DNA of 64,000 nt from BMS3ABIN04 sp964553325. GTDB lineage: Bacteria > Bacteroidota > Ignavibacteria > Ignavibacteriales > Melioribacteraceae. The stretch lies in the NCBI GenBank assembly GCA_964553325.1, contig CAZKKI010000014.1:1-64000 (forward strand), written 5' to 3'. The position numbers and the translations under genes are program-made. How positions within the stretch are numbered: position 1 is the stretch's first letter; the number at the start of each line of letters is the position of its first letter. Under the pieces are notes generated by a model. The model worked only from the letters and a program-made list of their open reading frames with translations. It made no database searches and was not told the DNA's origin. Positions 9,429-18,537 of this stretch are shown here, in pieces.

Positions 9429-9503
9429 TCGGAACGGCGGGATTTGAACCCGCGACCACTTGACCCCCAGTCAAGTACGCTAACCGGACTGCGCCACGTT
9501 CCG
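9429..9503 (-). tRNA. tRNA-Pro (GGG)
   Basis: 75 nt on the minus strand. The acceptor stem CGGAACG/CGTTCCG is fully paired, with discriminator A. D stem GCGC/GCGT, anticodon stem CTTGA/TCAAG around the loop CTGGGGG (anticodon GGG), a five-base variable loop and T arm GCGGG-TTCGAAT-CCCGC. CCA is not encoded (CAA follows the discriminator), so it must be added by a nucleotidyltransferase. It starts 5 bp after the MerR gene's stop on the same strand, so it may be processed from that transcript. Confidence 0.96.
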
Positions 9504-9508
9504 AACAA

Positions 9509-9889
9509 TTATAATTTAGAACGTAAATTTACTAAAAAATCTCGTATTTCCTCAAGGTCTCTTTTAAGTGACCGTACTTGATTTTTGGAAAGTGAAGGTT
9601 TGCTTTTGGAGGAAGTTTTTTTATTTGTTTTTGCCACACCGTTTTCCGGGTCGGCTAATATTTTTTTCGCTCCTTCTATGGTATACTTCTCTTCGCGAAG
9701 AAGCTTTTTGATAAGCAGAATCAACTTAATATCGGCGTTGGTATAAATTCTATTGCCGGCTCTGTTTTTAGATGGTTTAAGTTGATCGAACTCCGTTTCC
9801 CAATAGCGAAGAATATATTGCTCAAGCCCCGTAAGCTTACTTACTTCACTAATGGAGTAATATAATTTTTTTAATCCGAAATCTTTCAT
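9509..9889 (-). CDS. MerR-family transcriptional regulator
   Basis: 126 aa. The N-terminal winged HTH is clear: YYSISEVSKLTGLEQYILRYWE, then RIYTNADIKLILLIKKLL and the EEKYTIEGAKKIL helix (residues ~8-80). The rest is a lysine/serine-rich linker and a short coiled-coil (LKRDLEEIRDFLVNLRSKL). There is no metal- or ligand-binding cysteine set, so it is not a classical metal sensor; the short form resembles the stand-alone MerR/HTH proteins near basic metabolism genes in Bacteroidetes. tRNA-Pro follows immediately. Target unknown. Confidence 0.88.
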   Translation of the reverse strand: MKDFGLKKLYYSISEVSKLTGLEQYILRYWETEFDQLKPSKNRAGNRIYTNADIKLILLIKKLLREEKYTIEGAKKILADPENGVAKTNKKTSSKSKPSLSKNQVRSLKRDLEEIRDFLVNLRSKL

Positions 9890-10059
9890 AACTACTCTTA
9901 TTAATTACTTTAACGAAATTAATTAATTCATTATAAAATATCAAGTTCTACGAATCTCTTAAATTTTTTTCTAAATTATGAGGATTAGATTACTAAACGG
10001 AAATATATTTATTTTTTATAAGAATGATGTGATTTCAAACAACCGATGGTATATACGGA

Positions 10060-10491
10060 TTATTTATTTAGAAGTTTTTTGATAAGATAAACTGCGGCCA
10101 GATAACTAAGTTCTTTAAATCCCGAAATATAACCCGTGCAAACACTTGCCGTTATCGAGGTTCTTCTGAATTCTTCCCTGCTCGCCAAATTTGAGAGATG
10201 AACTTCGATCTTGGGGAATTCTACTAATTCCAATGCATCTCTTATTGCAACCGATGTATGTGAATAACCGCCGGGATTAATTATAAGTCCGTCCGTACCG
10301 GAATTTCTTGCGTTTTGAATTTTTTCTATAATTTCCCCTTCCAAATTACTTTGAAAATACTCAAAGTCCATTTCGGGAAATTCTTCCGATAATTTATCGT
10401 GAATATCGGATAACGTTAAATTTCCGTATTGAGTTTTATCCCTTTCGCCAAGCAAATTTAAATTAGGACCGTTAATAATTAAAATTTTCAT
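10060..10491 (-). CDS. aroQ: 3-dehydroquinate dehydratase, type II
   Basis: 143 aa. Third step of the shikimate pathway (3-dehydroquinate to 3-dehydroshikimate). Type II signatures are complete: NGPNLNLLGERDKTQYG with R17 and Y22, NPGGYSHTSVAIRDAL, and EVHLSNLASREEFRRTS. Length matches the dodecameric family. It starts 2 bp downstream of an 89-aa partner gene on the same strand, forming a two-gene operon. Confidence 0.97.
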   Translation of the reverse strand: MKILIINGPNLNLLGERDKTQYGNLTLSDIHDKLSEEFPEMDFEYFQSNLEGEIIEKIQNARNSGTDGLIINPGGYSHTSVAIRDALELVEFPKIEVHLSNLASREEFRRTSITASVCTGYISGFKELSYLAAVYLIKKLLNK

Positions 10492-10493
10492 AT

Positions 10494-10763
10494 TTACATT
10501 TCCGCCATTTCTTCAATTACTTCCCTAAGTTTCGGCGTTAAATAAATGTCTTCAACACCAAGTTCTTTTAATGCTTGCGAAAGGATAATCACCTTTCTTT
10601 GCAATGTAGCTAATTTGTTAATTACAATTACTTTGTTTTCCTTCACAAGACAATAACCGCCCTTAAAATCCCCTCTTTCAAATCTGACTTTTGCTCCCAT
10701 CTGCGTGGCAACGGATTTTAAATCATTTAAAATCGTCTCGAATTCTTTTTCCTTAATTTTCAT
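10494..10763 (-). CDS. Conserved small protein of unknown function upstream of aroQ
   Basis: 89 aa, soluble. The sequence alternates an amphipathic helix (EKEFETILNDLKSVATQMGAK), a beta hairpin (RFERGDFKGGYCLVKENKVIVIN) and a C-terminal helical part ending EVIEEMAEM. No catalytic motif recognised. It leads the aroQ operon with a 2-bp gap, and a TATATTTG element lies about 41 bp upstream of its ATG. Similar short proteins occur in Bacteroidetes/Chlorobi-type genomes by my recollection; function unknown. Confidence 0.7.
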   Translation of the reverse strand: MKIKEKEFETILNDLKSVATQMGAKVRFERGDFKGGYCLVKENKVIVINKLATLQRKVIILSQALKELGVEDIYLTPKLREVIEEMAEM

Positions 10764-10803
10764 TAAATTACGATTTTATTTTGAACGGTACATTTAATTT
10801 GTG

Positions 10804-10811
10804 CAAATATA
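10804..10811 (-). promoter_or_regulatory. Possible -7-like element (TATATTTG) for the aroQ operon
   Basis: On the minus strand this reads TATATTTG, matching the Bacteroidetes -7 consensus TAnnTTTG, 41 bp upstream of the 89-aa gene. No clear TTTG -33 element lies 19-21 bp further up, so support is only partial. Confidence 0.3.
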
Positions 10812-10836
10812 TAAAATAAATACGGAATAAAACAGA

Positions 10837-11787
10837 ATGCCCGGAACAGAAAAAATAGCTTCCATCGACATCGGTTCGAATACAGTCTTATTGCTTATTG
10901 CCGAAACGGATATGTCCAATTACAAAATTAAAACGATTGCCAATTTTTACGAAATGCCGCGCATCAGCAAAGACTTGAAAAAAACGGGTGTTATCAGCAG
11001 AGAAAGAAAAGAAAAATTGTTTGAGGTTTTGGAAAAATATAAACGGAAAATTGCAGAACATAATTGCGATAAAATTTTAGTCTCGGCTACAAATGCTTTC
11101 AGAATTGCAAAAAATGCAAATGAAATAGTATCGGAAATAAAAAACAAATTCGGCTTCGATGTAAATATACTTTCCGGAGATGAAGAAGCTAAATTCTCTT
11201 TCTTGGGTGCAACATTCGAATTTGAGCTCGATCAAAATGCTCTTGTAATAGATATCGGTGGTGGGAGCACGGAAGTAATTTATGGGAGCAACGAAAACAT
11301 TCTTTTTAAAAGGAGTTTCGGCTTCGGTGTTGTAAGTTTGACCGAAAAATTTATAACAGGTTATCCCGTATCCGAAAATGAAATCCGAAAAATTTCGGAA
11401 TATGTAAAAGAAAATTTCGAAAATTTAACATCCGTAATTCCCTTTTCCCTCTTTTCCATTGCGGTTGCCGGCACTCCTACAACACTTTCATGTATAAAAC
11501 AAAATTTGAAAACATATGATGAAAATAAAGTTGAAAAATCGATTTTAACTGCAGATGATTTGAGAATGTTATTATCAAAACTTAAAGTTTTAACACCGGC
11601 TGAAGTTAAAACTAATTTTGGAAGTGTTGTTGCGGGTCGAGAAGATGTTTTGCTGACCGGAACCTTAATTCTAGCTTCTTTAACCGACGTATTGAAAATC
11701 GAAAAATTTCACGTTTCCGGTAAAGGTATCCGTTACGGCGCAATAGTCGATTATCTCCAAAGACAAACAACAACTCAAAATTCTTAG
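10837..11787 (+). CDS. Ppx/GppA-family phosphatase
   Basis: 316 aa. The actin-fold sugar kinase/exopolyphosphatase family: phosphate 1 loop ASIDIGSNTVLLLIAE (residues 8-23) and phosphate 2 loop VIDIGGGSTEVIYG (~137-150), with VAGTPTTLSC near 210. The length matches the short form, with only the two actin-like domains and no HD domain, as in exopolyphosphatase/GppA homologues that hydrolyse polyphosphate or pppGpp. Which substrate applies cannot be decided. It is divergently placed from the aroQ operon and followed by sodium symporters. Confidence 0.92.
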   Translation: MPGTEKIASIDIGSNTVLLLIAETDMSNYKIKTIANFYEMPRISKDLKKTGVISRERKEKLFEVLEKYKRKIAEHNCDKILVSATNAFRIAKNANEIVSEIKNKFGFDVNILSGDEEAKFSFLGATFEFELDQNALVIDIGGGSTEVIYGSNENILFKRSFGFGVVSLTEKFITGYPVSENEIRKISEYVKENFENLTSVIPFSLFSIAVAGTPTTLSCIKQNLKTYDENKVEKSILTADDLRMLLSKLKVLTPAEVKTNFGSVVAGREDVLLTGTLILASLTDVLKIEKFHVSGKGIRYGAIVDYLQRQTTTQNS

Positions 11788-11890
11788 TGAAATTAATATA
11801 ATTTTTATAGATATTACGAAATTAATATTTCACTGTTAGTAAGATACAGAGACAACTCTTCATAATCTCGCATTTTAGCAAGGAGAATAT

Positions 11891-13255
11891 ATGGCGAAAG
11901 TTGCACGCGAACAATGGAGTTCGAAATTAGGATTTATTCTTGCCGCTGCCGGTTCTGCTGTCGGTTTGGGAAATATTTGGAAATTCCCTTACGTAGCCGG
12001 GGAAAACGGCGGGGCGGCTTTCATTCTGCTCTATTTATTATGTATTGCCATCATTGCCTTACCAGTTCTTTTAGCCGAAATTTTAATAGGTAGAACAACG
12101 CAAAGAAATCCCGTCGGTGCGTTCAAACAATTAAGCGGAAAACCGTTTTGGGTAGCTGTTGGCGGAATGGGAATACTTGCCGGTTTTATGATTCTATCAT
12201 TTTACGCCGTTGTTTCCGGTTGGTCGCTCGGCTATATTCTCGAAGCAATCGCCGGAAAGTTTTACGAATTCAACGAAGTGGGGTCTTCCGGTGCTCATTT
12301 TACCGACTTAACCCAAAATGTTGCATGGAACGTAGGTTATTTCGCTACTTTTATGGCTTTAACTATGTTGATTGTTTATTTCGGCGTACAGAAAGGAATT
12401 GAACGCGGCAGCAAAATTATGATGCCTTTACTATTTGTTTTATTAATAATTTTGATGATTCGAGGTTTAACTTTAGACGGTGCCGAAAAAGGAATAGATT
12501 TTTTGTTTAACCCCGACTGGTCTGTTATTACTGGTAAAACGGTTCTTGTTGCCTTGGGTCAAGCCTTTTTTACACTTAGCCTTGGAATGGGCGCAATGCT
12601 AACATACGGAAGTTATATGTCCAAAAAAGATAGCATTCCCGTCTCGGCAGTCGAAATTATAATTCTCGATACGCTTGTAGCATTGATTTCCGGAGTTGTT
12701 ATATTTACCGCGGTTTTTGCTACCGGCGAAAGTCCGAATGTAGGTCCCGGTTTAATCTTTCATACGTTACCAATTGTATTCACAAAAATGCCCGGCGGCA
12801 TATTTTTCGCCGTTTTATTCTTCATCCTTTTATCCATTGCGGCTTTAACTTCGGCTATTTCCCTTTTAGAAGTTGTTGTTGCATATTTTGTGGACGATAA
12901 AAATTGGCCGAGACATAAAGCGGTTATCGTTTTCGGGTTTTTCACTTTTCTTTTGGGAATACCCAGCGCACTCTCGTTTAACATTTTAGCCGATTTTAAA
13001 ATTTTCGGCTTAACTTTCTTCGGATTAATGGATTATATTTCTTCGAATGTACTTTTACCGTTAGGCGGTTTGCTTATTTCTATTTTCGTAGGTTGGGTTT
13101 GGGGATTCGATGAAGCAATACCCAATTTAAAACAAGGCGCCGAAAAACTTTTCGAAAGTTATCCTTGGATGCTGTTGTTATGGAAAATTTTCATAAGATA
13201 TTTTGCACCGGTATTAATTTTTATGGTGTTACTTAACGCACTTGGTATAATCTAA
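11891..13255 (+). CDS. Sodium-dependent transporter, NSS (SNF) family
   Basis: 454 aa, LeuT-fold symporter predicted to import an amino acid or related small molecule with Na+. TM1 has the family signature GFILAAAGSAVGLGNIWKFPY, with the unwound Na+/substrate-binding stretch GSAVGLGN. The conserved NGGAAFILLY follows; TM6 is GQAFFTLSLGMGAML. About 11-12 hydrophobic segments are present. AAGGAG lies just ahead of the ATG (11880s). It precedes an AGCS-type symporter by 25 bp, so the two likely form an amino-acid uptake operon. Substrate not determinable. Confidence 0.94.
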   Translation: MAKVAREQWSSKLGFILAAAGSAVGLGNIWKFPYVAGENGGAAFILLYLLCIAIIALPVLLAEILIGRTTQRNPVGAFKQLSGKPFWVAVGGMGILAGFMILSFYAVVSGWSLGYILEAIAGKFYEFNEVGSSGAHFTDLTQNVAWNVGYFATFMALTMLIVYFGVQKGIERGSKIMMPLLFVLLIILMIRGLTLDGAEKGIDFLFNPDWSVITGKTVLVALGQAFFTLSLGMGAMLTYGSYMSKKDSIPVSAVEIIILDTLVALISGVVIFTAVFATGESPNVGPGLIFHTLPIVFTKMPGGIFFAVLFFILLSIAALTSAISLLEVVVAYFVDDKNWPRHKAVIVFGFFTFLLGIPSALSFNILADFKIFGLTFFGLMDYISSNVLLPLGGLLISIFVGWVWGFDEAIPNLKQGAEKLFESYPWMLLLWKIFIRYFAPVLIFMVLLNALGII

Positions 13256-13280
13256 ATTATTAACAAAAATATAGTTGCTT

Positions 13281-14876
13281 ATGTCCAGAAAAACACTTGC
13301 CGGAATAATTTTATTTATCATTGCCATCATATTATACAAATGGGGCGTATCGTTTTTCGAAGCGATATGGAGTTTCCCGGGAAACTTTGAGGTATTCCAA
13401 AATTTTCCGAGTAAAGAAACTCCCATCGGTTCCATACCTTTGATGGTGATAGCTTTAGTCGGTACCGGAATTTACGTAACATTTAAACTCGGTTTCCCGC
13501 AAATAAGGTACTTATGGCACGGCATTAAAGTTACCGCCGGAGTTTATGACAACCCGGAAGACGAAGGCGATTTGAATCACTTCAGAGCCTTATCAACCGC
13601 TCTTTCGGCAACAGTGGGAATAGGAAACATTGCCGGTGTTGCCACGGCGTTGTATTACGGCGGACCCGGAGCATTATTCTGGATGTGGGTTACGGCTTTC
13701 TTCGGCACGACTTTGAAATATGCGGAAAGTACGCTTGCCTTGAAATACAGAGATTTCGATCCGGACGGTCATACCGCCGGAGGTCCGATGTACACAATCG
13801 AAAAGGGACTTGGCGTTAAATGGCGTTGGTTGGCCGTATCGTTTGCGATTTTTGCGGTAATTTGCTCTTTTGCCACCGGTAATGCAATTCAGTCCTTTAC
13901 GGTATCCGATCAAATTTATTCCGAAGTCGCCCAAATTGTAGGAACCGACCACTTCCTCACTGTTAAGCATTACATCTTTGAAGGGTTCAGTGTTTCCATC
14001 GAACAAGTGATAAACGGTATTATTTTGTCTTTTATAGTCGGATTGGTAATCATAGGCGGGATTAAAAGAATCGGGAAAGTTACGGGTTTCTTGGCTCCGT
14101 TCATGGCAATTATTTACGTATTTTCAACCGCTTTAATATTATTGGGAAATTTTGATAAACTTGGCGAAAGCTTCAGTCTTATTTTTGAAATGGCTTTTAA
14201 TCCTCCTTCACAAATAGCGGGAGTTGGAGGCGGTACTTTCTTAATTATGTTGAATACAATGTTGTGGGGCGTTAAACGCGGTCTGTATTCGAACGAAGCG
14301 GGACAAGGTAGCGCAGCAATTGCCCACTCGACGGCTAAAACAAAATATGCCGTGCGGGAAGGTTCCGTTGCTATGCTTGGTCCCTTCATCGATACAATAA
14401 TAATATGTTCGCTTACCGGACTGGTTATCATTTCAACAGATTCATGGCAACACACAGAATTTTTCGTTAAGCATATTGATCCGAATTTTACCGGCGAATT
14501 AATGAACAGCAGTTTGTTAACTTCCTATGCATTCAAAAAAGGATTAAGCTGGTTGTTCGGTTACGGTGATAAAATCGTTACTATTTCGGTGTTGTTATTT
14601 GCAATTTCGACGGCTATAAGTTGGTCGTTTTACGGAGACAGAGCCACCGATTATTTATTCGGTCCTAAGGCAATTCTTCCGTACAAATGGATTTTTGTTC
14701 TATTTATTTTTATCGGTGCAATAGCCGAGTTGGAATCGGTTTGGGGATTCGGCGATGCGGCGTTGGGATTTATGACGTTCCCGAATCTCATAGCGATAAT
14801 TTTGTTATCGTCCAAACTGAAAAAGATGACGAAAGAATATTTTTCAATCGATCATCCGGTTTATCGTAAGAAATAA
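13281..14876 (+). CDS. Alanine/glycine:cation symporter (AGCS family)
   Basis: 531 aa from the ATG at 13281 (a TTG two codons earlier is also possible). Multi-pass transporter with AGCS hallmarks: VGIGNIAGVATALYYGGPGALFWMW, YAESTLALKYR, AGGPMYTIEKGLG and GLYSNEAGQGSAAIAHSTAKT. It imports Ala or Gly with Na+ (or H+). It follows the NSS transporter closely. The region between TM1 and the core is slightly longer than in small AGCS proteins, with an extracellular-looking stretch around residues 20-40. Confidence 0.94.
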   Translation: MSRKTLAGIILFIIAIILYKWGVSFFEAIWSFPGNFEVFQNFPSKETPIGSIPLMVIALVGTGIYVTFKLGFPQIRYLWHGIKVTAGVYDNPEDEGDLNHFRALSTALSATVGIGNIAGVATALYYGGPGALFWMWVTAFFGTTLKYAESTLALKYRDFDPDGHTAGGPMYTIEKGLGVKWRWLAVSFAIFAVICSFATGNAIQSFTVSDQIYSEVAQIVGTDHFLTVKHYIFEGFSVSIEQVINGIILSFIVGLVIIGGIKRIGKVTGFLAPFMAIIYVFSTALILLGNFDKLGESFSLIFEMAFNPPSQIAGVGGGTFLIMLNTMLWGVKRGLYSNEAGQGSAAIAHSTAKTKYAVREGSVAMLGPFIDTIIICSLTGLVIISTDSWQHTEFFVKHIDPNFTGELMNSSLLTSYAFKKGLSWLFGYGDKIVTISVLLFAISTAISWSFYGDRATDYLFGPKAILPYKWIFVLFIFIGAIAELESVWGFGDAALGFMTFPNLIAIILLSSKLKKMTKEYFSIDHPVYRKK

Positions 14877-14939
14877 TTTGGTATTTTTACATAATGAATT
14901 TATTTATTGTTATCAATCCAGAATATGTGAGGTAGTGAA

Positions 14940-16142
14940 ATGGCAAACATCAATAAAATCAAAGGTGTAATTGGAATTTTAACCGGAGGCGGAGACGTTC
15001 CCGGACTAAATCCCGCTATTCGTGCTATTACAATACGTGCGTTACGGGAAGGATTCAAGGTTATCGGAATAAGACGCGGTTGGGGCGGAATGATCGATAT
15101 CGTACGCGATGAAAAATTCGACAACAGCAACAATTTCACGGTTCTTTCCGAAGAAATAGTTAACCGCGCCGGGCGTACAGGTGGAACTTTTCTTCATTCT
15201 TCTAGAACCAGACCGAGCCACGTTCCCAAACCGAACGTACCCGAACATTTAACAGATACTTACACGGACGAAATAAACGATTTAACTCCGGAAGTTCTAA
15301 AAAATCTGGAATTCCTCGGTATCGATCATCTGATTCCCATTGGCGGTGACGATACTTTAAGTTACGCCGTCCGTTTGCATAACGAAGGCGTAAACGTTGT
15401 TGCAATCCCCAAAACAATGGATAACGACGTACCCGGAACGGATTACTGCATTGGTTTCAGTACTTGCGTTACCAGAACAATCGAATTGACTCACAGTCTA
15501 AGAACCACCGCCGGTTCGCACGAAAGGTTTTTAGTTATTGAAGTATTCGGACGTTATGCCGGTTTTACCGCTCTACTTCCCACGATGGCCGGTGCGGCTA
15601 ACCGTTGTGTTATTCCCGAATACAAATTCGATATGGAACGGTTAACCGAATTACTTGTTGCCGATCGGTATACAAATCCAAGTAAATATTCCGTTGTGTT
15701 GGTTTCCGAAGGTGCAATGTTCGAGGGCGCCGAAATGATTTTTGAAAACGAGGAAAAAGATATGTTCGGTCATAAAAAATTAGGCGGTATAGGTGATTTG
15801 GTATCGCGTAAATTGAAAGAACTTTCACCAAAGTATAATAACGGCCGGCGTATTAATGTAATTAATCAACGGTTAGGTTATTTGGTCCGTTGCGGTAATC
15901 CCGATGCAATCGATTCAATCGTTCCGATGGCTTTCGGAAATTTGGCTCTCGATTTGATTTTAGAAAATTCCCACGGTCGCTTGGTAACTTTGAAAAACGG
16001 TCGTTACGATAATCAACAAATTGAAGTTGTAACGAGTTTCAAGAAAAAAGTTGACGTGAGTAAATATTATAATACCGAAAGACTACGTCCGTTTTACAAA
16101 AGCTTTGAATCGAAACCGTTGTTTATTATGGCTAGTGATTAA
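14940..16142 (+). CDS. pfkA: 6-phosphofructokinase, probably pyrophosphate-dependent
   Basis: 400 aa. Phosphorylates fructose-6-phosphate. The phosphoryl-donor loop is LTGGGDVPGLNPAIR (14-28). Two donor-specificity positions carry the PPi-type residues: GGDD at 135-138 (Asp where ATP enzymes have Gly) and PKTMDND at 157-163 (Lys158 where E. coli PfkA has Gly). From established structure-function work this combination predicts PPi, not ATP, as donor. DND with D161/D163 includes the catalytic base. GAGG ahead of the ATG acts as ribosome binding site. A strong terminator follows at 16154. Confidence 0.93.
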   Translation: MANINKIKGVIGILTGGGDVPGLNPAIRAITIRALREGFKVIGIRRGWGGMIDIVRDEKFDNSNNFTVLSEEIVNRAGRTGGTFLHSSRTRPSHVPKPNVPEHLTDTYTDEINDLTPEVLKNLEFLGIDHLIPIGGDDTLSYAVRLHNEGVNVVAIPKTMDNDVPGTDYCIGFSTCVTRTIELTHSLRTTAGSHERFLVIEVFGRYAGFTALLPTMAGAANRCVIPEYKFDMERLTELLVADRYTNPSKYSVVLVSEGAMFEGAEMIFENEEKDMFGHKKLGGIGDLVSRKLKELSPKYNNGRRINVINQRLGYLVRCGNPDAIDSIVPMAFGNLALDLILENSHGRLVTLKNGRYDNQQIEVVTSFKKKVDVSKYYNTERLRPFYKSFESKPLFIMASD

Positions 16143-16153
16143 ACAAATATTAA

Positions 16154-16187
16154 AAAAAGCCCGTTATAACTAAATGACGGGCTTTTT
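16154..16187. terminator. Bidirectional rho-independent terminator
   Basis: Perfect 11-bp inverted repeat AAAAAGCCCGT / ACGGGCTTTTT with a 12-nt loop, 11 bp after the phosphofructokinase stop. A-tract and T-tract flank both sides, so it can end both the plus-strand pfk transcript and the minus-strand ligase operon that converges here. Confidence 0.9.
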
Positions 16188-16231
16188 AATTTATCGTAAA
16201 CCATTTCATTAAAAAATCCAACCGATACACA

Positions 16232-17410
16232 TTATTCGTGATAAACGATATTAGCTCCCACCCAAGTTTTGTTTTTGTTATAATCGACGCCTATCATTTT
16301 GCCCTTGCTTACACGTAGTAAGTTGTTTACCAATTCAGGTTTTTCTTTTTCCCATAAAAACATCATGCGGATTTCAGCTTTTGCATATTCGTCGGGTGTT
16401 TTAATTACTGGTTCGTATTTCACCTTTTTTTGAAGAATAAAGTTTTCCTTGTTTTTTATCGAGTTTAAATCGTCATTCGAAATATCGATTTTTACGCCGG
16501 ATCCGGCAAACGAAAACAATGGTTTTAAAACATAATTTTCCAAATCATCGGGATATTCGGATAATTCGTCCAAATAAAAAGATTCGGGAGCATATCTACT
16601 TTTGATAAACGGTAAAATGTTTTTACTTATTTTAAAAAACCAATTCGGGTGACTTAACCATTTAACGTTTAATTCTTTATAAAAATCAAAGCTCGGTTTA
16701 ATGTTGCTTCTTTCCAATTCATCGAAAATGACACGGTTGTAGATTTTTTCAATTCTGATTTCCCGCCCGTTTTTACGGTAATACAATTCATTTCCCTTTT
16801 GAATAATATCGCTTACGCAAACCGCTTTAATTCCGAGTTGTTCTTCGGCTATGTGGAAATCGATCCAAGTTTTTTGGTTAAACGGATCGATTTCAAGCAA
16901 AATTACATTTTCCGGATCTGTTGTTCCCAACATGGCCGATTTCAACCTTTCTATGTAAGATTCATAATTTAAACCGTGAAAATACGGAGTTAAATGCTCG
17001 GGAATTTCATAATGCTTACGTAGTTTCTTATCCAAAAACGCTTGAAAATTATATAACGACGGAAAACCTTGTAATTCAATCAATTGAGGTAAAACCTTTC
17101 CGTTTTCATCTTTCGTTACCGCAAAATCAATTTGTAAAAAAAGCGGATGTTCGTCTTCACCGGGTACAAAATATTTTTGCGGTATAAGTTTGCGGTGTGT
17201 TTTTCCAAAATCGATTTTATTAATTTCATCGGCAATTTCGTAAGCCGCTTGAACGAAAATACCGGTTAAATTCTTATCGAGAAACAACGGGGTTTCGCAA
17301 ATTCTGAAATCGAGTTTTCTGTTAATTGTGTTTTGAATGTCACTTAAAAGAGCCGAGTATTTTTTTTCGGAGAATTGGGAATTAAAGTTTTCCCGGTATT
17401 CATTAACCAT
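16232..17410 (-). CDS. ATP-grasp-like (glutathionylspermidine synthase-type) ligase of unknown product
   Basis: 392 aa, third gene of a tight ligase operon. I see ATP-grasp elements in a circularly permuted order: an acidic metal-ligand strand near the N-terminus (PQLIELQGFPSLY, E112), a middle domain, then at the C-terminus YVLKPLFSFAGSGV (K296, glycine-rich loop 301-306), the hinge-like FILQKKV (324-330) and EIRMMFLW, NNLLRVS. That layout resembles glutathionylspermidine-synthase-like folds. It would use ATP to activate a carboxylate and join it to an amine. The GCS2 gene lies 14 bp upstream. Fold assignment is motif-based; the substrate is unknown. Confidence 0.65.
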   Translation of the reverse strand: MVNEYRENFNSQFSEKKYSALLSDIQNTINRKLDFRICETPLFLDKNLTGIFVQAAYEIADEINKIDFGKTHRKLIPQKYFVPGEDEHPLFLQIDFAVTKDENGKVLPQLIELQGFPSLYNFQAFLDKKLRKHYEIPEHLTPYFHGLNYESYIERLKSAMLGTTDPENVILLEIDPFNQKTWIDFHIAEEQLGIKAVCVSDIIQKGNELYYRKNGREIRIEKIYNRVIFDELERSNIKPSFDFYKELNVKWLSHPNWFFKISKNILPFIKSRYAPESFYLDELSEYPDDLENYVLKPLFSFAGSGVKIDISNDDLNSIKNKENFILQKKVKYEPVIKTPDEYAKAEIRMMFLWEKEKPELVNNLLRVSKGKMIGVDYNKNKTWVGANIVYHE

Positions 17411-17424
17411 AATAGAAATATTTC

Positions 17425-18534
17425 CTAAAAGTTTATTCCTTTGTATGTTTCGTCTATAATGTAATCAACTACTTTATGCAAATCTTTGGTTTGATTCCAC
17501 ACACGAAGTTGCCTGTCTGCTCCGGTGCCATGCTCCAATATTTTGTGAATATATTTTAATTCTTCCCGACTTCCCAAATCGTCAACAACATCATCAACGA
17601 ATTCCAATAGTTCATCGATTAACACGGCGGTATCCACTTCGGCTTGTTTTCCGAAATCGATAAGTTTGGCTTCTATTCCGTATCGGCTTGCTCGCCATTT
17701 GTTTTCGTTAATGTAAAGACGCCTGTACAGTCTGAAACCCAAATTTTGTTTTATCAACTTATAAAGTTTGGCGACAATCGCTTGCATCAAAGCGGCGAGT
17801 GCAATTGTTTCATCTACGCGCAACTGAACATCGCATACTCTGAATTCCAATGTAGGGTATTTGGGATGCGGACGTATGTCCCACCAAATTTTACTTGCAT
17901 CTTCAATACAATTCGTTTTCACTAGGAGTTCAACATATCTTTTAAATTCATCGTGACTGTTAAAATAATCCGGAATTCCGGTACGCGGGAAGCGATCGAA
18001 TATTTTTGCTCTATACGATTTAAATCCGGTATTTCTACCTTTCCAAAATGGCGAATTCGTGGAAAGTGCATAGATATGAGGTAGAAAATATCTTGCAGCG
18101 TTCATTATGTGAATTGCCATTTCTTTATCGGCAATGCCTACATGCACGTGTAAACCGAAAATCAAATTGGCGCGGGCAACTTGCTGCATATCGTGAACCA
18201 CTTCTTGGTAACGCGGGTGGTTTGTAATAGCTTGGTCTTCCCATCTCGAAAAAGGATGAGTACCGGCGGAAGCGATTTTCAAACCGTGCAAGTCCGCTAC
18301 TTTTGCAATGTTGGTTCGCAATTTTATAACTTCCTCTCTTGCTTCCTGTATGTTTGCACAAATTGTTGAGCCCGCTTCCACAACCGATTGGTGCATTTCG
18401 GCTTTAATTTGTTCTTTGAGAACCATTTTACCGTCTTCCAAAAGCTGCTGAACGTGCGATTTCAGCTCACGCGTTTTCGGATCGACGATTTGGAATTCTT
18501 CTTCAATTCCAAGTGAAAAAAGTTGATCGGTCAT
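17425..18534 (-). CDS. Glutamate-cysteine-ligase-like carboxylate-amine ligase (GCS2/YbdK family)
   Basis: 369 aa. Opening LGIEEEFQIVDPKTRELKSH is the GCS2 signature; other conserved blocks are QSVVEAGSTICANIQEAREE, FGLHVHVGI, SYRAKIFDRFPRTGIP and DIRPHPKYPTLEFRVCD. The fold belongs to the glutamine-synthetase-like amidoligases; E. coli YbdK has weak gamma-glutamylcysteine ligase activity but the family's true substrates vary. It is the middle gene of an operon with two ATP-grasp-type ligases (3-bp gap upstream, 14-bp gap downstream), so it probably makes one bond of a small peptide-like metabolite. Confidence 0.9.
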   Translation of the reverse strand: MTDQLFSLGIEEEFQIVDPKTRELKSHVQQLLEDGKMVLKEQIKAEMHQSVVEAGSTICANIQEAREEVIKLRTNIAKVADLHGLKIASAGTHPFSRWEDQAITNHPRYQEVVHDMQQVARANLIFGLHVHVGIADKEMAIHIMNAARYFLPHIYALSTNSPFWKGRNTGFKSYRAKIFDRFPRTGIPDYFNSHDEFKRYVELLVKTNCIEDASKIWWDIRPHPKYPTLEFRVCDVQLRVDETIALAALMQAIVAKLYKLIKQNLGFRLYRRLYINENKWRASRYGIEAKLIDFGKQAEVDTAVLIDELLEFVDDVVDDLGSREELKYIHKILEHGTGADRQLRVWNQTKDLHKVVDYIIDETYKGINF

Positions 18535-18537
18535 AAT

